Of a stretch of 64,000 bases of DNA, positions 22,805 through 32,791 are shown in pieces. The notes beneath the pieces were generated by a model. That model was not told the origin of the DNA, searched no databases, and worked only from the letters and a program-made list of their open reading frames with translations. Location of the stretch: the NCBI GenBank assembly GCA_963693085.1, contig OY856411.1:1344767550-1344831549 (forward strand), read 5' to 3'. The stretch's first letter is position 1; the number at the start of each line of letters is the position of its first letter. This DNA is from Alisma plantago-aquatica. Its lineage: Eukaryota > Streptophyta > Magnoliopsida > Alismatales > Alismataceae. The translations under genes and the position numbers were made by a program.

Positions 22805-24333
22805 TGTTGACCTAGAGGTTGTACATTACCTATATTTTGATAATGACTTAACCATTCCATTCATATGTATCTAACATGTGCGTTAAAGATTGTTTGCAGA
22901 CATTAGGTACATGAAAAGGATCACATATACAAGCCCTAGATTGGGCCAAGTGCAAGCCAAATTGACTACAAGTGTGCAATTTAGGATTTCCATGTAAATC
23001 ACCTTAGAACATAAATGTAATCACTTGTAACGATGTATATTATTGTAACTTAGAAGAGAAAATTGTTTGGGACAAAATTCACCAAGTGCTAATCACTTTT
23101 ATTGCAAATTAGAAAATCCATTTCAGGCACTTGGTCGGTCGAGTTTCCCACCATGGAACTCGACCGATCATCCTGAGTCGCTTTTCTGAAGATTGAAATC
23201 GGTCGAGTTGTGCACTCACAGAACTCGACCGATTGGGTAGTAGGCCAATTCCAGTCGGAATGGTCGGTCGAGTTTCCTCAGGACAAACTCGACCGATCAA
23301 TTCAATATCGGATTGCCTGCTACCTGATCAGTCGAGTTACACCCATTGATACTCGACCGATTGCACTGTACGGAGTTTGCAGAAAAAGTAATATGACCGT
23401 TGGTGAATTGTTTTGGGCAAAAATATAGCCGTTTTCTTGAAGGAAAAATGATCACTTTTGCACCCAAGTGTCCCACAACATAAAGGGCCACCCTCAACTA
23501 TAAATAGAACCCCTTGGACTTCATTCCAAGCTGCTCTTTCCATTGCAAACTTGGTTCTAGCTTAGTTGAGAGTGTTCCAAGCCCTTGAGCCCCTTTCTCT
23601 CTCTACCTTCAAGATAATTTCGTGAGTGAGATAGGTTCCTGTGTATGAGAGCTATCCTTTGTGCTATGTAAAGCTCTCCCTTCTTTCTTCCCACCTCCAA
23701 ATCAAATAGAAGATTGATTGAAGCTTCTTCTCCGAGTGAAAGAGGAGTTGCTGCTGTTCTTCTCTGAGTGAAAGGGAATATGTGTTGCTGATCTTCAAGA
23801 GTGAAGATTGATCGTTGCTCCAGCTCCCTTAGTGAAGGGAAAACGTGGGCAAGCTCTCCAAGTGAAGGAGAGGTGCAAGGCAAGCTCAAGTAAGATAGGT
23901 AATCCCTGCAAGGCTGAAGACAAAGGTGAGATTGGGTAAGTCCTTTGTAGAAGGTTGAAGAATCTCACTTTGTGGGTAAGTCCTTGGATAGGTTGAAGAT
24001 CTTAGCTTGTGTAATTAAGCCCTTGGTTGGGTGGTTTTTGTTTCTTGTAATCTTATCGTGATATATAAGAGGACCAAGTTGCAAATCCTAGAGTCTAACC
24101 AACTCTAGGTAGTGGACTGACATCGCTCCTGAGTTTAGGACGTGGAACCACTCTAAACCACCTGTCCAAGTGCATGATATTCATTATCTCTTATCCTTGC
24201 TTTGTATGCTAGAATAGGATATCAAATTGCTGCTTGCATTAGTTTTTGCATTTCATTTAAATTGGTGGTCTAATCGATTTTGTGAAGTGTGTGTAGCTCT
24301 ATTCACCCCCCTCTAGAGCCCATCGATCCAACA
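22805..24333 (+). repeat. 3' LTR of element B
   Basis: 1529 bp, the same length as the 5' LTR and colinear with it. By eye about 26 substitutions separate the two, half of them in the palindrome zone (23135-23370). Followed by the target duplication ATGAG. Confidence 0.95.
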
Positions 24334-24338
24334 ATGAG

Positions 24339-24634
24339 ATTTCCTCCTACATATCGTATCTACAAATGCAATTGTCGTCATATATTTAACTACAATTGTA
24401 ACTACATTTTTATGTGTAAGGAAACCCTTCAACTACAATTGAGGTTACATATGCAATTGTAGCTAGATGAATCTCTAACTACAATTTTCAAAAATGTAGT
24501 TAAAACAATTAGCTACACGGGTATTAGCTTCATATTCTAAACGTAATGATAAATGTAGCTAAAGCTTTTAGCTACAAAATTTGGGGTTTTTGCTACACTT
24601 TTTTGTTGTAATTAAAGACCATTTTTTGGTAGTG
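24339..24634. repeat. CACTA right subterminal repeats and terminus
   Basis: Repeated AACTACAATTG and TAGCTAAA words lead to the terminal TTTTTTGGTAGTG. The left subterminal region uses the same words, and part of this right block was cut off to 12990-13092 by the insertion of element B. Confidence 0.8.
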
Positions 24635-24637
24635 ATA

Positions 24638-25245
24638 GTTAAAGATAAACATCGTCCAACATGTGAAATGGTTCAGATGCAAAGATTTGTTTATGGACAA
24701 CTTCATAGATGGGAGGCAAGGATGCCAAAACTACCATTGTTTGAATTCATCTTGTTGTTTTTGTAGTTTAGTAAGATTGGTAGATAACATATGGTGGAGT
24801 TTAGGCTCTCCCCAAATACCTTTAAAGGTATCATAGTGTGAAGCAAATGATGTAGCTTCATTAAGTCTTAGAGAATGCAGGAGTTTATGGAGTTCAAAGA
24901 CTCACGAAGCATTTACCTTACTGGAATAGATATGAGAAATATGATCCCAAGATTCCTTGGCATTGTTAATAAAAAAAGACTGGTAGATATATGGGATTTA
25001 CAACTATATAGAATGCAAGATAGGACTTGATATTCACACTCTGCCCATTTCTTATACTCGGCTTTCTTTTTGTCGGTCATTTCATCTTTAGGAGGAGGAA
25101 GTTTGGTAAGATGCTCAATTTTGCATGAGGAGTGAGCATAAATATGAAAGGATTGTAACCACAAAATGTAGTTGGATCTGTTGAAATTGACAGAAGTGAC
25201 ACATCTAGCATGTGTCTCCATGATCTCAGAAGAAGATGAAGCCAT
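24638..25245 (-). pseudogene. Element A gag N-terminus
   Basis: The minus-strand ATG at 25245 opens a gag of the UBN2/DUF4219 type. It begins MASSSSEIMETHARCVTSVNF with the typical N-Y-x-x-W (NYILW) motif about 30 residues in. Sequence resembling the family continues to about 24980, shifts frame, and can be followed in another frame (NAKESWDH..., LHKLLHSLRLNE...) down to the CACTA insertion at 24634. The rest of gag is 16 kb away at 8253. I chose this ATG because the upstream extension (to 25440) runs through a non-coding palindrome array and has no gag similarity. Confidence 0.75.
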
Positions 25246-25284
25246 GGAGCAATAGTGATATAAAAAAACTCTCAAGAAGCAAAA

Positions 25285-25635
25285 ACACCACATGTCGAGA
25301 AAAATGGCACAGCGTGTCAAGAGAGGACATGCATTTTTAGAGGCAGAGATACAACATGTCAAAAATAGGACACGACATGTGTAAGGTTGATATATATATA
25401 TCTCCAGATGTAGAGGACACAACACATTAAAATAGGTCACAACGTGTCAAATAGGACACACCGCATCAAAAGACATCAACAAATAGTCACTTGGAAAGAG
25501 ACACGACGTGTTAAAAATACACGACATGTGTAAATAAGACACATTGTGTCAAAATAAGACACGGCATGCCAAAAAATAGTAGAAGATGGTTTGTCAGATT
25601 AAGACACAGCGTGTCAAGTGAGAACATGACATGTC
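25285..25635. repeat. Array of short palindromes in the leader of element A
   Basis: About 12-13 copies of an imperfect 12-13 bp palindrome with consensus GACACG-N-CGTGTC. Examples are GACACGACGTGTT at 25500, GACACATTGTGTC at 25538, GACACGGCATGCC at 25558 and GACACAGCGTGTC at 25603. Copies start near 25285, 25306, 25369, 25416, 25436, 25455, 25500, 25519, 25538, 25558, 25603 and 25623, mostly 19-21 bp apart. The array lies between the PBS and the gag ATG of element A. Confidence 0.85.
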
Positions 25636-26072
25636 AAAAGTTAGGGCAGGAGCAATGACAAAGAAACCAACTGAATAAGGTCAAAAATGACCAAGAATAA
25701 GTGGAAAATACTATGATTCACTAAGAATAAGGGTGATACATTCAATATACCCAATCACACCAATAATAAGGTGAACAAAACCCTAGAATAGGTGGTCATG
25801 AATGACCATACATATTTGCCAAATGATTCTTCCAAATAACAGTTCTTTAGGGCATAAGAATATTAGAAAACCGTCAGCCATGTCCCTAGATCCTCTTGTT
25901 GGAGAAGAGGATAGGGCTAGAAAGAGGAGTAGATCCCCTTAGGTGTGATCATCAACGACAGTGAAGATGGATGATGCATGCGATGGTGGTGGAGGCTGAT
26001 GGAGGGAGAGAGAGAGAGAAGGTGGTGGCAATTGGTTGAGACCAGGGCTAGGTATTTTTCTCTAATACCATA

Positions 26073-26247
26073 TGGAAGTGTGTCATGTTTCTATGTATTA
26101 AAAAGTTAAAACTCACTCCTATAAATGGAGGAGGCTGTATAGGGAAGTAAAATAGAAAACCCTAATGGGCCTAGTTATACCAAGGCCCATGTTACATGAT
26201 AAGTAACAATAACAATAGAAAATGTAAAAGTACAACAATATATCTCA
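26073..26247 (-). repeat. 5' LTR of element A
   Basis: 175 bp copy of the 4546-4722 LTR. In minus orientation it is followed by two bases and the PBS TGGTATTAGAGA. Confidence 0.85.
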
Positions 26248-28537
26248 ATAATATTCAAATGACATTAGCTACCTTTGTCACACATAAGGTATTATTAACC
26301 AAGGTGGGGCATATTAGTCCTTCACAAATATATTTTAGATTTATAAAATCATTAAATTAATAAATACTAATAATTTCATAACCAATTATTTATACATAAA
26401 AAATCATAGAAAATTTGTTCTAAAATTTAAATAAAATATATACATTATGGTGTGTTTCCAACAACCAAAATGCGAAAGAAAAAATAGACAATTTTATAGT
26501 TTATGTAATAAATGGGATCTTAACCCTTATTTAATGTATATGTTAATAGGTAGTTTGAGGCCCTGTTGAATAACTATGTTTAACTTTGGATAGATCTAGA
26601 CTAGACTTCATGTATGATGAATTCTTTTTATCCATATATGGGGCAATTACCTATCATTCTCTCTCTTGATCTATTCAATTTCTTTAAACCATGATTTCCT
26701 TTTTTTTGAGGCATAAAACCCTACTTTGATTTCTGTTTGCATCGATTTTGAGAATTTTAACAGAAATCATCAATTTCGTCAATTTATCTATTATAGAATA
26801 TTGGGATTGTCGAATTTTATGGGTTCTTTGAGCCCTATAGAATATTGGGATTGTCGAATTTTATGGGTTCTTTGACCCCAAGTTGTTATAATATGGACTA
26901 AAATGAACTTACTTGTCTTTTTCATTATGAATTATGTGGCGACTTATTAGAATAATTTAATATACATGCTTTTTGTGTGAATGGGATGTATTCTCACACC
27001 ATATAATTATGCAAAGGTGTTAATTCTACTAATGAATTATAAATAGTAGATTTGTATCAAGTCTTGCTCAGAGCAGATGTGTATCTTTTTTTTCTCACCC
27101 CATATTATAGATCAAATGTGTCTATTGTCCTTCTTAAAGCAGATGTGTATATTTTCGTGTTCACCTCAAATTCTAGAACAAATGCACACCCCATATTATA
27201 GAGCAATGTGAATGTTTCCTACTCACCCCTTATTTATGGTAGATGTGTTATTTCCTACCTACATATTTTATATTATTCTAGTTTGTCACATGTAAAACAC
27301 AAAAATGCTTTGTTGATGTTTGTTATGGAATTAGTTGGTAGGTTTCATTATTAACTCTTGATGATGCCAATGTTTTGATTAGTTACTTTCTTATGATTTT
27401 TTATAACACGTGGATGATTTCATGTCTATCTTTTATTGGGAGCCTCGATATGTTTGCTGTGACCCATTTCCTTATTATTGTCTATTTTCTTGACTATATA
27501 CAGAAAACAACATTCGTTAATAAATTTCCACCTTTCTTCTTTTTTGGGAGTTGCTTCCGACCCCCTAGGTATGAGGACTTGGAAGGAAGAACAAGTTTAC
27601 CAACACAAGTACATGTCCTTGGGAGGTATAATTGAAGTGGTTGCATTACCCATTGTGACCAGGAATAGTCTTATAAATGCTTACTCATGTATTCACCCAT
27701 GTGGGTATCAACCTTGTAATCTTATAAAACTAATATTGTCATAAGAAGAAGAAAATTATCTTATCAAACTTTGGTATTTTGGACACACTTGTTGAATATA
27801 TTGGATCATATTCTCATGTGAAAAATATATTTGTGTTTGGTATTGGGGTTATGCCTTCTATTCAACCGAGTAAGAAATGAATCCTTTTCTAGGGCTCTCA
27901 CTTATTACAATTATATTCCTTATAGGACCCTTACCCTAGAATTTATTCATTTGACCTTGTGAGTATGGAAGAAAGATATAAAACCACACAAGGTACCTAT
28001 ACGAGTTTTTATTAGTTAACCCTAATGTGATGGGACCATATGTGCTTATAACCTATAGTGCAGGTTGGGTGTCAACATAGATCTTGTTATTTTTAGAGTT
28101 TGGCTTTAGGATGGAAATAGATGATGAAGATGATTTAGTGGTGGAATTATGAGATGTTAATGTGGAATATTCATGACTTGAGTCACTTAATTGATTTTGG
28201 ATTCATAATTTATTTTATAATGTATAAAATTCATTATGTAATCCATTACACTACTTTATGTACTGAAGATGATTCATAGATTTTATTTATGGTTTAGACT
28301 TTGTTCCATCCTAAATTCAAACTCTAAAGCCTAAGAAATTTACCTATACACAAGGTACCTATACTTTCTTCTAATGCTACATGTTATCACACAAGGTACC
28401 TATACTTTATGCTATAGTTAGAACAAAGTCTAAAGCCTTAGAAATTTAAAGGGGGTGAAAATTAAGAAAGAGTGGATAATGTTTAGTGGACCTACCCTAT
28501 TTAGCTCTCACAGTTGTAGGAAGTTATTACGAGTGAG
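26248..28537. other. Old degraded repeat sequence between elements A and F
   Basis: No coding region. Bases 26930-27320 resemble 60340-60650 (shared words GCAGATGTGTAT, CTCACCCCATATT, TATTTATGGTAGA.GTGTT), so both are diverged copies of one repeat, probably a Gypsy LTR. The phrase CACAAGGTACCTATAC recurs at about 27987, 28353 and 28388. Confidence 0.6.
26792..26879 (+). repeat. 44 bp tandem duplication
   Basis: Two copies of a 44 bp unit starting TATAGAATATTGGGATTG at 26792 and 26836, differing at one or two bases. Confidence 0.9.
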
Positions 28538-30401
28538 TGATGAATGCATATCCCCCTAAATATGCTCATATATAATTTTTCTCAGTTTCATATGATTATT
28601 TAGAGCTTTGTTCAAATCCAATCATCTCCATTGCAGGATTAAACATCACACTATGTGTATCAGCTTAGGGGATGGTGGTCCCGCTAACTGACTAGTGGGC
28701 CCAAGAAATTTTTGATAATTTGGACCCTATTTTCAATGGTCGGTCCCTTCATCAGAAAGCATCCTCATCAGTCAGAGGATTCACCGACACAGACCCATCG
28801 ACCCATAGCAATGCCCCCGCCGGGGTGGGTTTGTTCCTTGAGGGTCGCGACTGCGACTGCAACCAAGAAGGCAATGCCGCGATCGACACTCTACACGGTT
28901 GGGCCCAGCCCGACACGGCCGTGCCGAGACTAAGGTGTTGCGACAGTGACACTCACCGCAAAAGATACAACCATCTTGACCACTACAAAACCCCATGACT
29001 GCAATAGACACCTCAACCATGAAATTTTCCAGCAACCACAGCAGAAGGGTGGACACAACCACAATACAAAAGGGAGTTGCGACCACAATGCAAAATGGAG
29101 CCACGACCGTAATGCAAAAGGACGTTGTGATCGTGACCAAGATGTCATCTAGACCATAACACTCAGAACGATCGGTCGACACGATGGTGCTGAGGAGTAC
29201 TGCGGCCGCTACTGAAGGCCACGACCGTGACAGCTAAGTCGGTCCTCTCCATATCTGCACCTATAAATAGACAACCCCTCCTTCATTTGAGGCATCGCTT
29301 CCACTCCATCCACACTGATAGGCTGCCACTCTATACGCAGCCAATAAAGATGCTCTCTACCGCCAAAAACTATCTCTGTGGTGTCCTTGCTACTCTGACA
29401 TCTCCACTCCATTCAGATCTATCTTCTAGCCACGAGAGTGGAGGGAGTTCAAATTTGTAGCACCCTCTGCCATCAACCATCCACCACTCCATCTCCTACG
29501 AGCAAGAGTACGAGAAGAGAAGGAAGAAGGAGAGAGAAGATCATCCTCATACATCTTGGTGTTCTTACCCTCCTCGTCCAGATCTGCCCCGACATCATGT
29601 AGAAGACCGTTCCTCCACCGAGCCGCGACCATCTTCTTCACCATGACCATGGAAGAATCTTCCCTCTCTCTTATTCCTATTGTTTCTATCATGAGGAATG
29701 AGTAGTCCATTTCACTGGGGTGTGGGGACTAACTCCGCTACCCATGCTTACATGTTCATCTTATAACATTCTGTGGCTTGTATATTATTTTCCATTTCAT
29801 TATTAATCGTTTAATGCATACTTTGTGGATTGATCATCCGCCTTGACTGATCTGTTATATTTGTTGTGAGAACTTCAATACCTAGGATTTGAATATCGAT
29901 CAACATGGTTGATGCCCGTACAAGAACTTCCAAAGGGATATCTTCAAAGTAGTAAGTGTGTGATTTGCGGGTAACGAGACATCAAGCCCATGGAGATACT
30001 GACGCAAACTCTATTTCCTAACAGATGGTTTGCTACCCATTTGGATAGTTGTTTCTTGCCTGTATGTATTTTGGATGTGTTTTCATGTGTTGTGGTTGTG
30101 AAACTTGATTGCACCCCAGTGATCCCCATCATTGATCTACACTCAATTTTAATCCCGTTCTTTTACTTTACTTGCTATTAGTTTAACTAAAACCCAAATC
30201 AATTCTTGTTCTAAATATTAGTCTTAGTTGATCCAGATTCGACTAGAAAGATTCTTAAACTGTTGTCCCTTGGGATTTGATCCTTAACTATACTGTGATA
30301 AGACTCGTCCGCTTGCGGGTGGTAATATTGCACAAGGTTTTAGTAAAAACTTAGGGATTTTAGCCCTAGGTAGATTTGTTAGTGCAATAAAAACCACGTC
30401 A
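28538..30401 (+). repeat. 5' LTR of element F
   Basis: 1864 bp with a CG-rich central part (28840-29240) full of CGACC and GCGACC words, a TATAAATA box at 29262-29269, and a clean end before the PBS. Confidence 0.9.
29054..29130 (+). repeat. Short tandem repeat in element F LTR
   Basis: Three diverged 24-25 bp units of the type CGACCACAATGCAAAAGG. A shorter version is in the 3' LTR near 49132-49190. Confidence 0.7.
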
Positions 30402-30406
30402 AATTC

Positions 30407-30424
30407 TGGCGCCATTGCCGGGGA
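30407..30424 (+). other. Primer-binding site of element F (tRNA-Asp type)
   Basis: TGGCGCCATTGCCGGGGA, five bases after the LTR; the usual Athila/Tat form has G in place of A at the eighth position. Confidence 0.9.
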
Positions 30425-30582
30425 CAACAAAATCATCCAGTTAAATCTAGTTCTATTGAGAGTAATTTATGATTTTACTTTCACCTTTTGATACAGTTGA
30501 TCATATACTTAAATTTGATTCTACTCCGTCCATCTGAATCCCGAAAGATCTTTCCATCCCAGGTATTCCCAAAGACTAGTGC

Positions 30583-32791
30583 ATGCCACGCTCCAACAAC
30601 ACCCGCCTTGTAGCTAGCTTTGACCCTAAGATAGAACGAACCTTTCATCATCACAGTAGAGAAAACCAAGGTAGGATGGCACAAGAGGAGGAAATTTTCT
30701 GAAGTGTAGCTCAATCCCTTAATGTACAAAGAGAAAGGCTTATGCAAGAAGCCCGAGCTGCGGTTCAAGAGGAAATCTAGACAGCTCAAGCAACAACTCA
30801 ACAAGCTGAGTTATAAAAGGACCTTAGAAAGTTCTCAATCCCTAAGGCTGCTGACGTTCAACATCTAGTGCAACCTCCTCCCATCACTACTCCAGACTTT
30901 GAAATCAAGTCACATTGGATTACACTACTTCAAAATGACCCTTTCTATGGCAAGCAAGGTGAGGATAGTCAAGAACATCTTCTGAGGTTTATAGATTTTT
31001 GTGCTATGACCAAGAAGAATGGAGTTACAGATGACGCCATAAGATTCCGTATCTTTAAATATTCCCTTGGAGATAGATCCACGAGTTGGTATAACTCCCT
31101 TCAATGCGACGCCATCACCACTTGGGAACAACTTCAAAATGCTTTCTTGGAAAAATTCTACCCTCCTTCCCTCACCTATGATATTAGGGGCCGAATAACA
31201 CAAGTTGTTCAGGTCTCTGGAAAAACCATGGTAGAAGCATGGGAAAGATACAATGAGTTATTATGCAAGTGTCCACACCATGTCATACCTAAGAATCAAC
31301 TCATCCAAATCTTTTATAGGGGAGTGGATGATGATATCATGAAGTTTTTAGACTCCTCATCTAGAGGAAACTTCATGCACCAAAGTTATGATAGTGCATG
31401 GAAGGTTGTCACCCTTGGAGCTGAAAATCAAGCCAACTGGGGCAGCTCCATAGGCAAAGGAGTGCTGAAGGTAGCCATGGCAGAAAGTAGTCATGAGTAT
31501 AAGTCTAACACTGAGTCTTAAAGCTACTAGTTGCCAAGCAAGACAACCTCGAATCATCTTTCAATGCCTATGAAAGGAGGTGCTTGCCCCCTCGACAACA
31601 AGAACAAGTCAAATTAGCTTCTCCATTTTGCTAAGCATGTAAAGGCAGTGATCCTTCTACGCTAGCCTGTAATATTCTCTATGATGTCATTTTGGGCAAT
31701 GCTTGTGCCCAAGGAGGTAATGATCAGATGGAAAATTTGAATGTCATCCACATTATCCTTGGTCAAGGGTATTATATTCCGAATTAAAATAGGAACCATC
31801 CAAGTTTTCAGTATAGAAATCCTTTGGGAGTGGAAAACTCACAACAATTGAGTTCAAATAATCAACTATGAGACCCGCTGGGATTCCAGTATAATCAACA
31901 AAATTTCAAGAATCAAGGGAACTTTAGGGGTAACTTTTAGAACAACAACCAGTTTCAAAACACCTCTCAGTTCCAAAATCTCAATCAAGTCCCACATCAA
32001 CAACTACAACAAGGACAACAAGCCGGTCCCATCCCTTCTGATGACAAACTGTCAGCCATCGAGAAGATGCTACAGTCACAACATACTATGATAGCAAATC
32101 AGCAAGCCCATTAGAAGGCTTTTAAATTCCAACTAGCTCAACTTTCAGCTAGCATCAAGCCACCTACTGGGGCTTTTGCTGGCCAACCAAAGAACAATCC
32201 TAAACATCCTAAGCAATTGAAAAATATTTCCACTCGATCTGGAAAGGACTATTCTGATCCTCCTGTCAAGATACCTGTAGTAGTTACACACGAGGATGAC
32301 TTGGTGATTGTCCAAGACACTGAAGTACCTGAATCTCAACCAAAAGAACCACAAACCATTAATAAGGCAAACAAAGCAAGTTATGAGGAACCTAACATTG
32401 TAGAAACAGAAGACACACTTGATACAGTTATATCAGTATACAAGCCTCATCCTCCTTTCCAAACTCGAATAAAGTAGACAAAGTTTGACAGTCGTTTCAT
32501 GAAGTTTAAGGAAATCAATGAAGAAGCTTCATGTTGATATACCCTTTCTAGATGCACTGGCTGAGATACCAGCCTGGACAAAGTACTTAAAATCTCTCCT
32601 CACAAGTAAATATATAACTGAGGAATATGAGACAGTAAAATTAGCTAAAACTACCTCTGATATTATTCAGAGCAAAATTCCCAACAAGCAAAAAGACCCT
32701 GGATCTTTTAGGATTTCATACCATATCGGTGGCTCCAAATGTAAGAAGGGACTAGCCGACCTCAGTTCTAGCATCTCTATCATGCCACTTA
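30583..32791 (+). pseudogene. Element F gag and start of protease region
   Basis: The first ATG after the PBS (MPRSNN) starts a frame with early stops near 30700, 30779 and 30815. It then has a long open stretch 30868-31521 with the Gypsy gag domain (FRIFKYSLGDRSTSWYNSL; TWEQLQNAFLEKFYPP; EAWERYNELLCKCPHH). Further frames give a Gln/Asn-rich part, the Athila-type motif STRSGKDY near 32235, and a stretch (DIPFLDALAEIPAWTKYLK, 32525 on) that leads to the protease site. That site reads ADLSSSISIMPL, where relatives have D-L-G-A-S. Element G is inserted immediately after this motif. At least two frameshifts occur. Confidence 0.88.

Larger units (their letters stand above)
13098..24333 (+). mobile_element. 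Element B: full-length Sirevirus (Ty1/Copia) retrotransposon
   Basis: 11,236 bp with LTRs of exactly 1529 bp at both ends (TGTTGACC...GATCCAACA), flanked by the 5 bp duplication ATGAG (13093-13097 and 24334-24338). The PBS is TGGTATCAGAGC and the PPT is AAAAAGGGGGAGAA. Gag with two zinc knuckles, pol in the order PR-IN-RT-RH and a third ORF after pol, together with several PPT-like motifs before the 3' LTR, are hallmarks of Sireviruses. The LTRs differ at about two dozen sites by eye (roughly 98% identity), so it is young relative to its hosts. It is coded mostly in one frame from 14677 to 19800 but carries disabling stops. Confidence 0.95.
8257..24634. mobile_element. CACTA (En/Spm-type) DNA transposon, non-autonomous, interrupted by element B
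   Basis: The left terminus is CACTACAAAAAAAAATG (8257) and the right terminus reads CACTACCAAAAAATG on the reverse strand (24620-24634). It is flanked by the 3 bp duplication ATA (8254-8256 and 24635-24637), the size CACTA elements generate. Both ends carry subterminal AACTACA / TGTAGTTA words in both orientations (8280-8440; 12990-13090; 24340-24600). Minus the nested Sirevirus it is about 5.1 kb. No TnpA- or TnpD-like transposase is recognisable, so I call it non-autonomous. It sits inside the gag of element A. Confidence 0.88.
4546..26247 (-). mobile_element. Element A: short-LTR Copia retrotransposon split by a CACTA element
   Basis: A minus-strand Ty1/Copia element with about 176 bp LTRs at 26073-26247 (5') and 4546-4722 (3'), a degenerate iMet PBS (TGGTATTAGAGA, 26059-26070) and a PPT beside the left LTR. 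Gag is at 25245 to 24638 and resumes at 8253 after the CACTA insertion; pol runs on to about 4733. Without the insertions it is about 5.3 kb, normal for Copia. All domains are frameshifted. No convincing 5 bp target duplication is visible at the outer ends, so either an end is misplaced or the duplication has decayed. Confidence 0.85.

Noticed and set aside
28712..29182. Overlapping ORFs in the F LTR on both strands
   Set aside because: CG-rich LTR lacking stops by composition; the 3' LTR copy does not preserve the frames.
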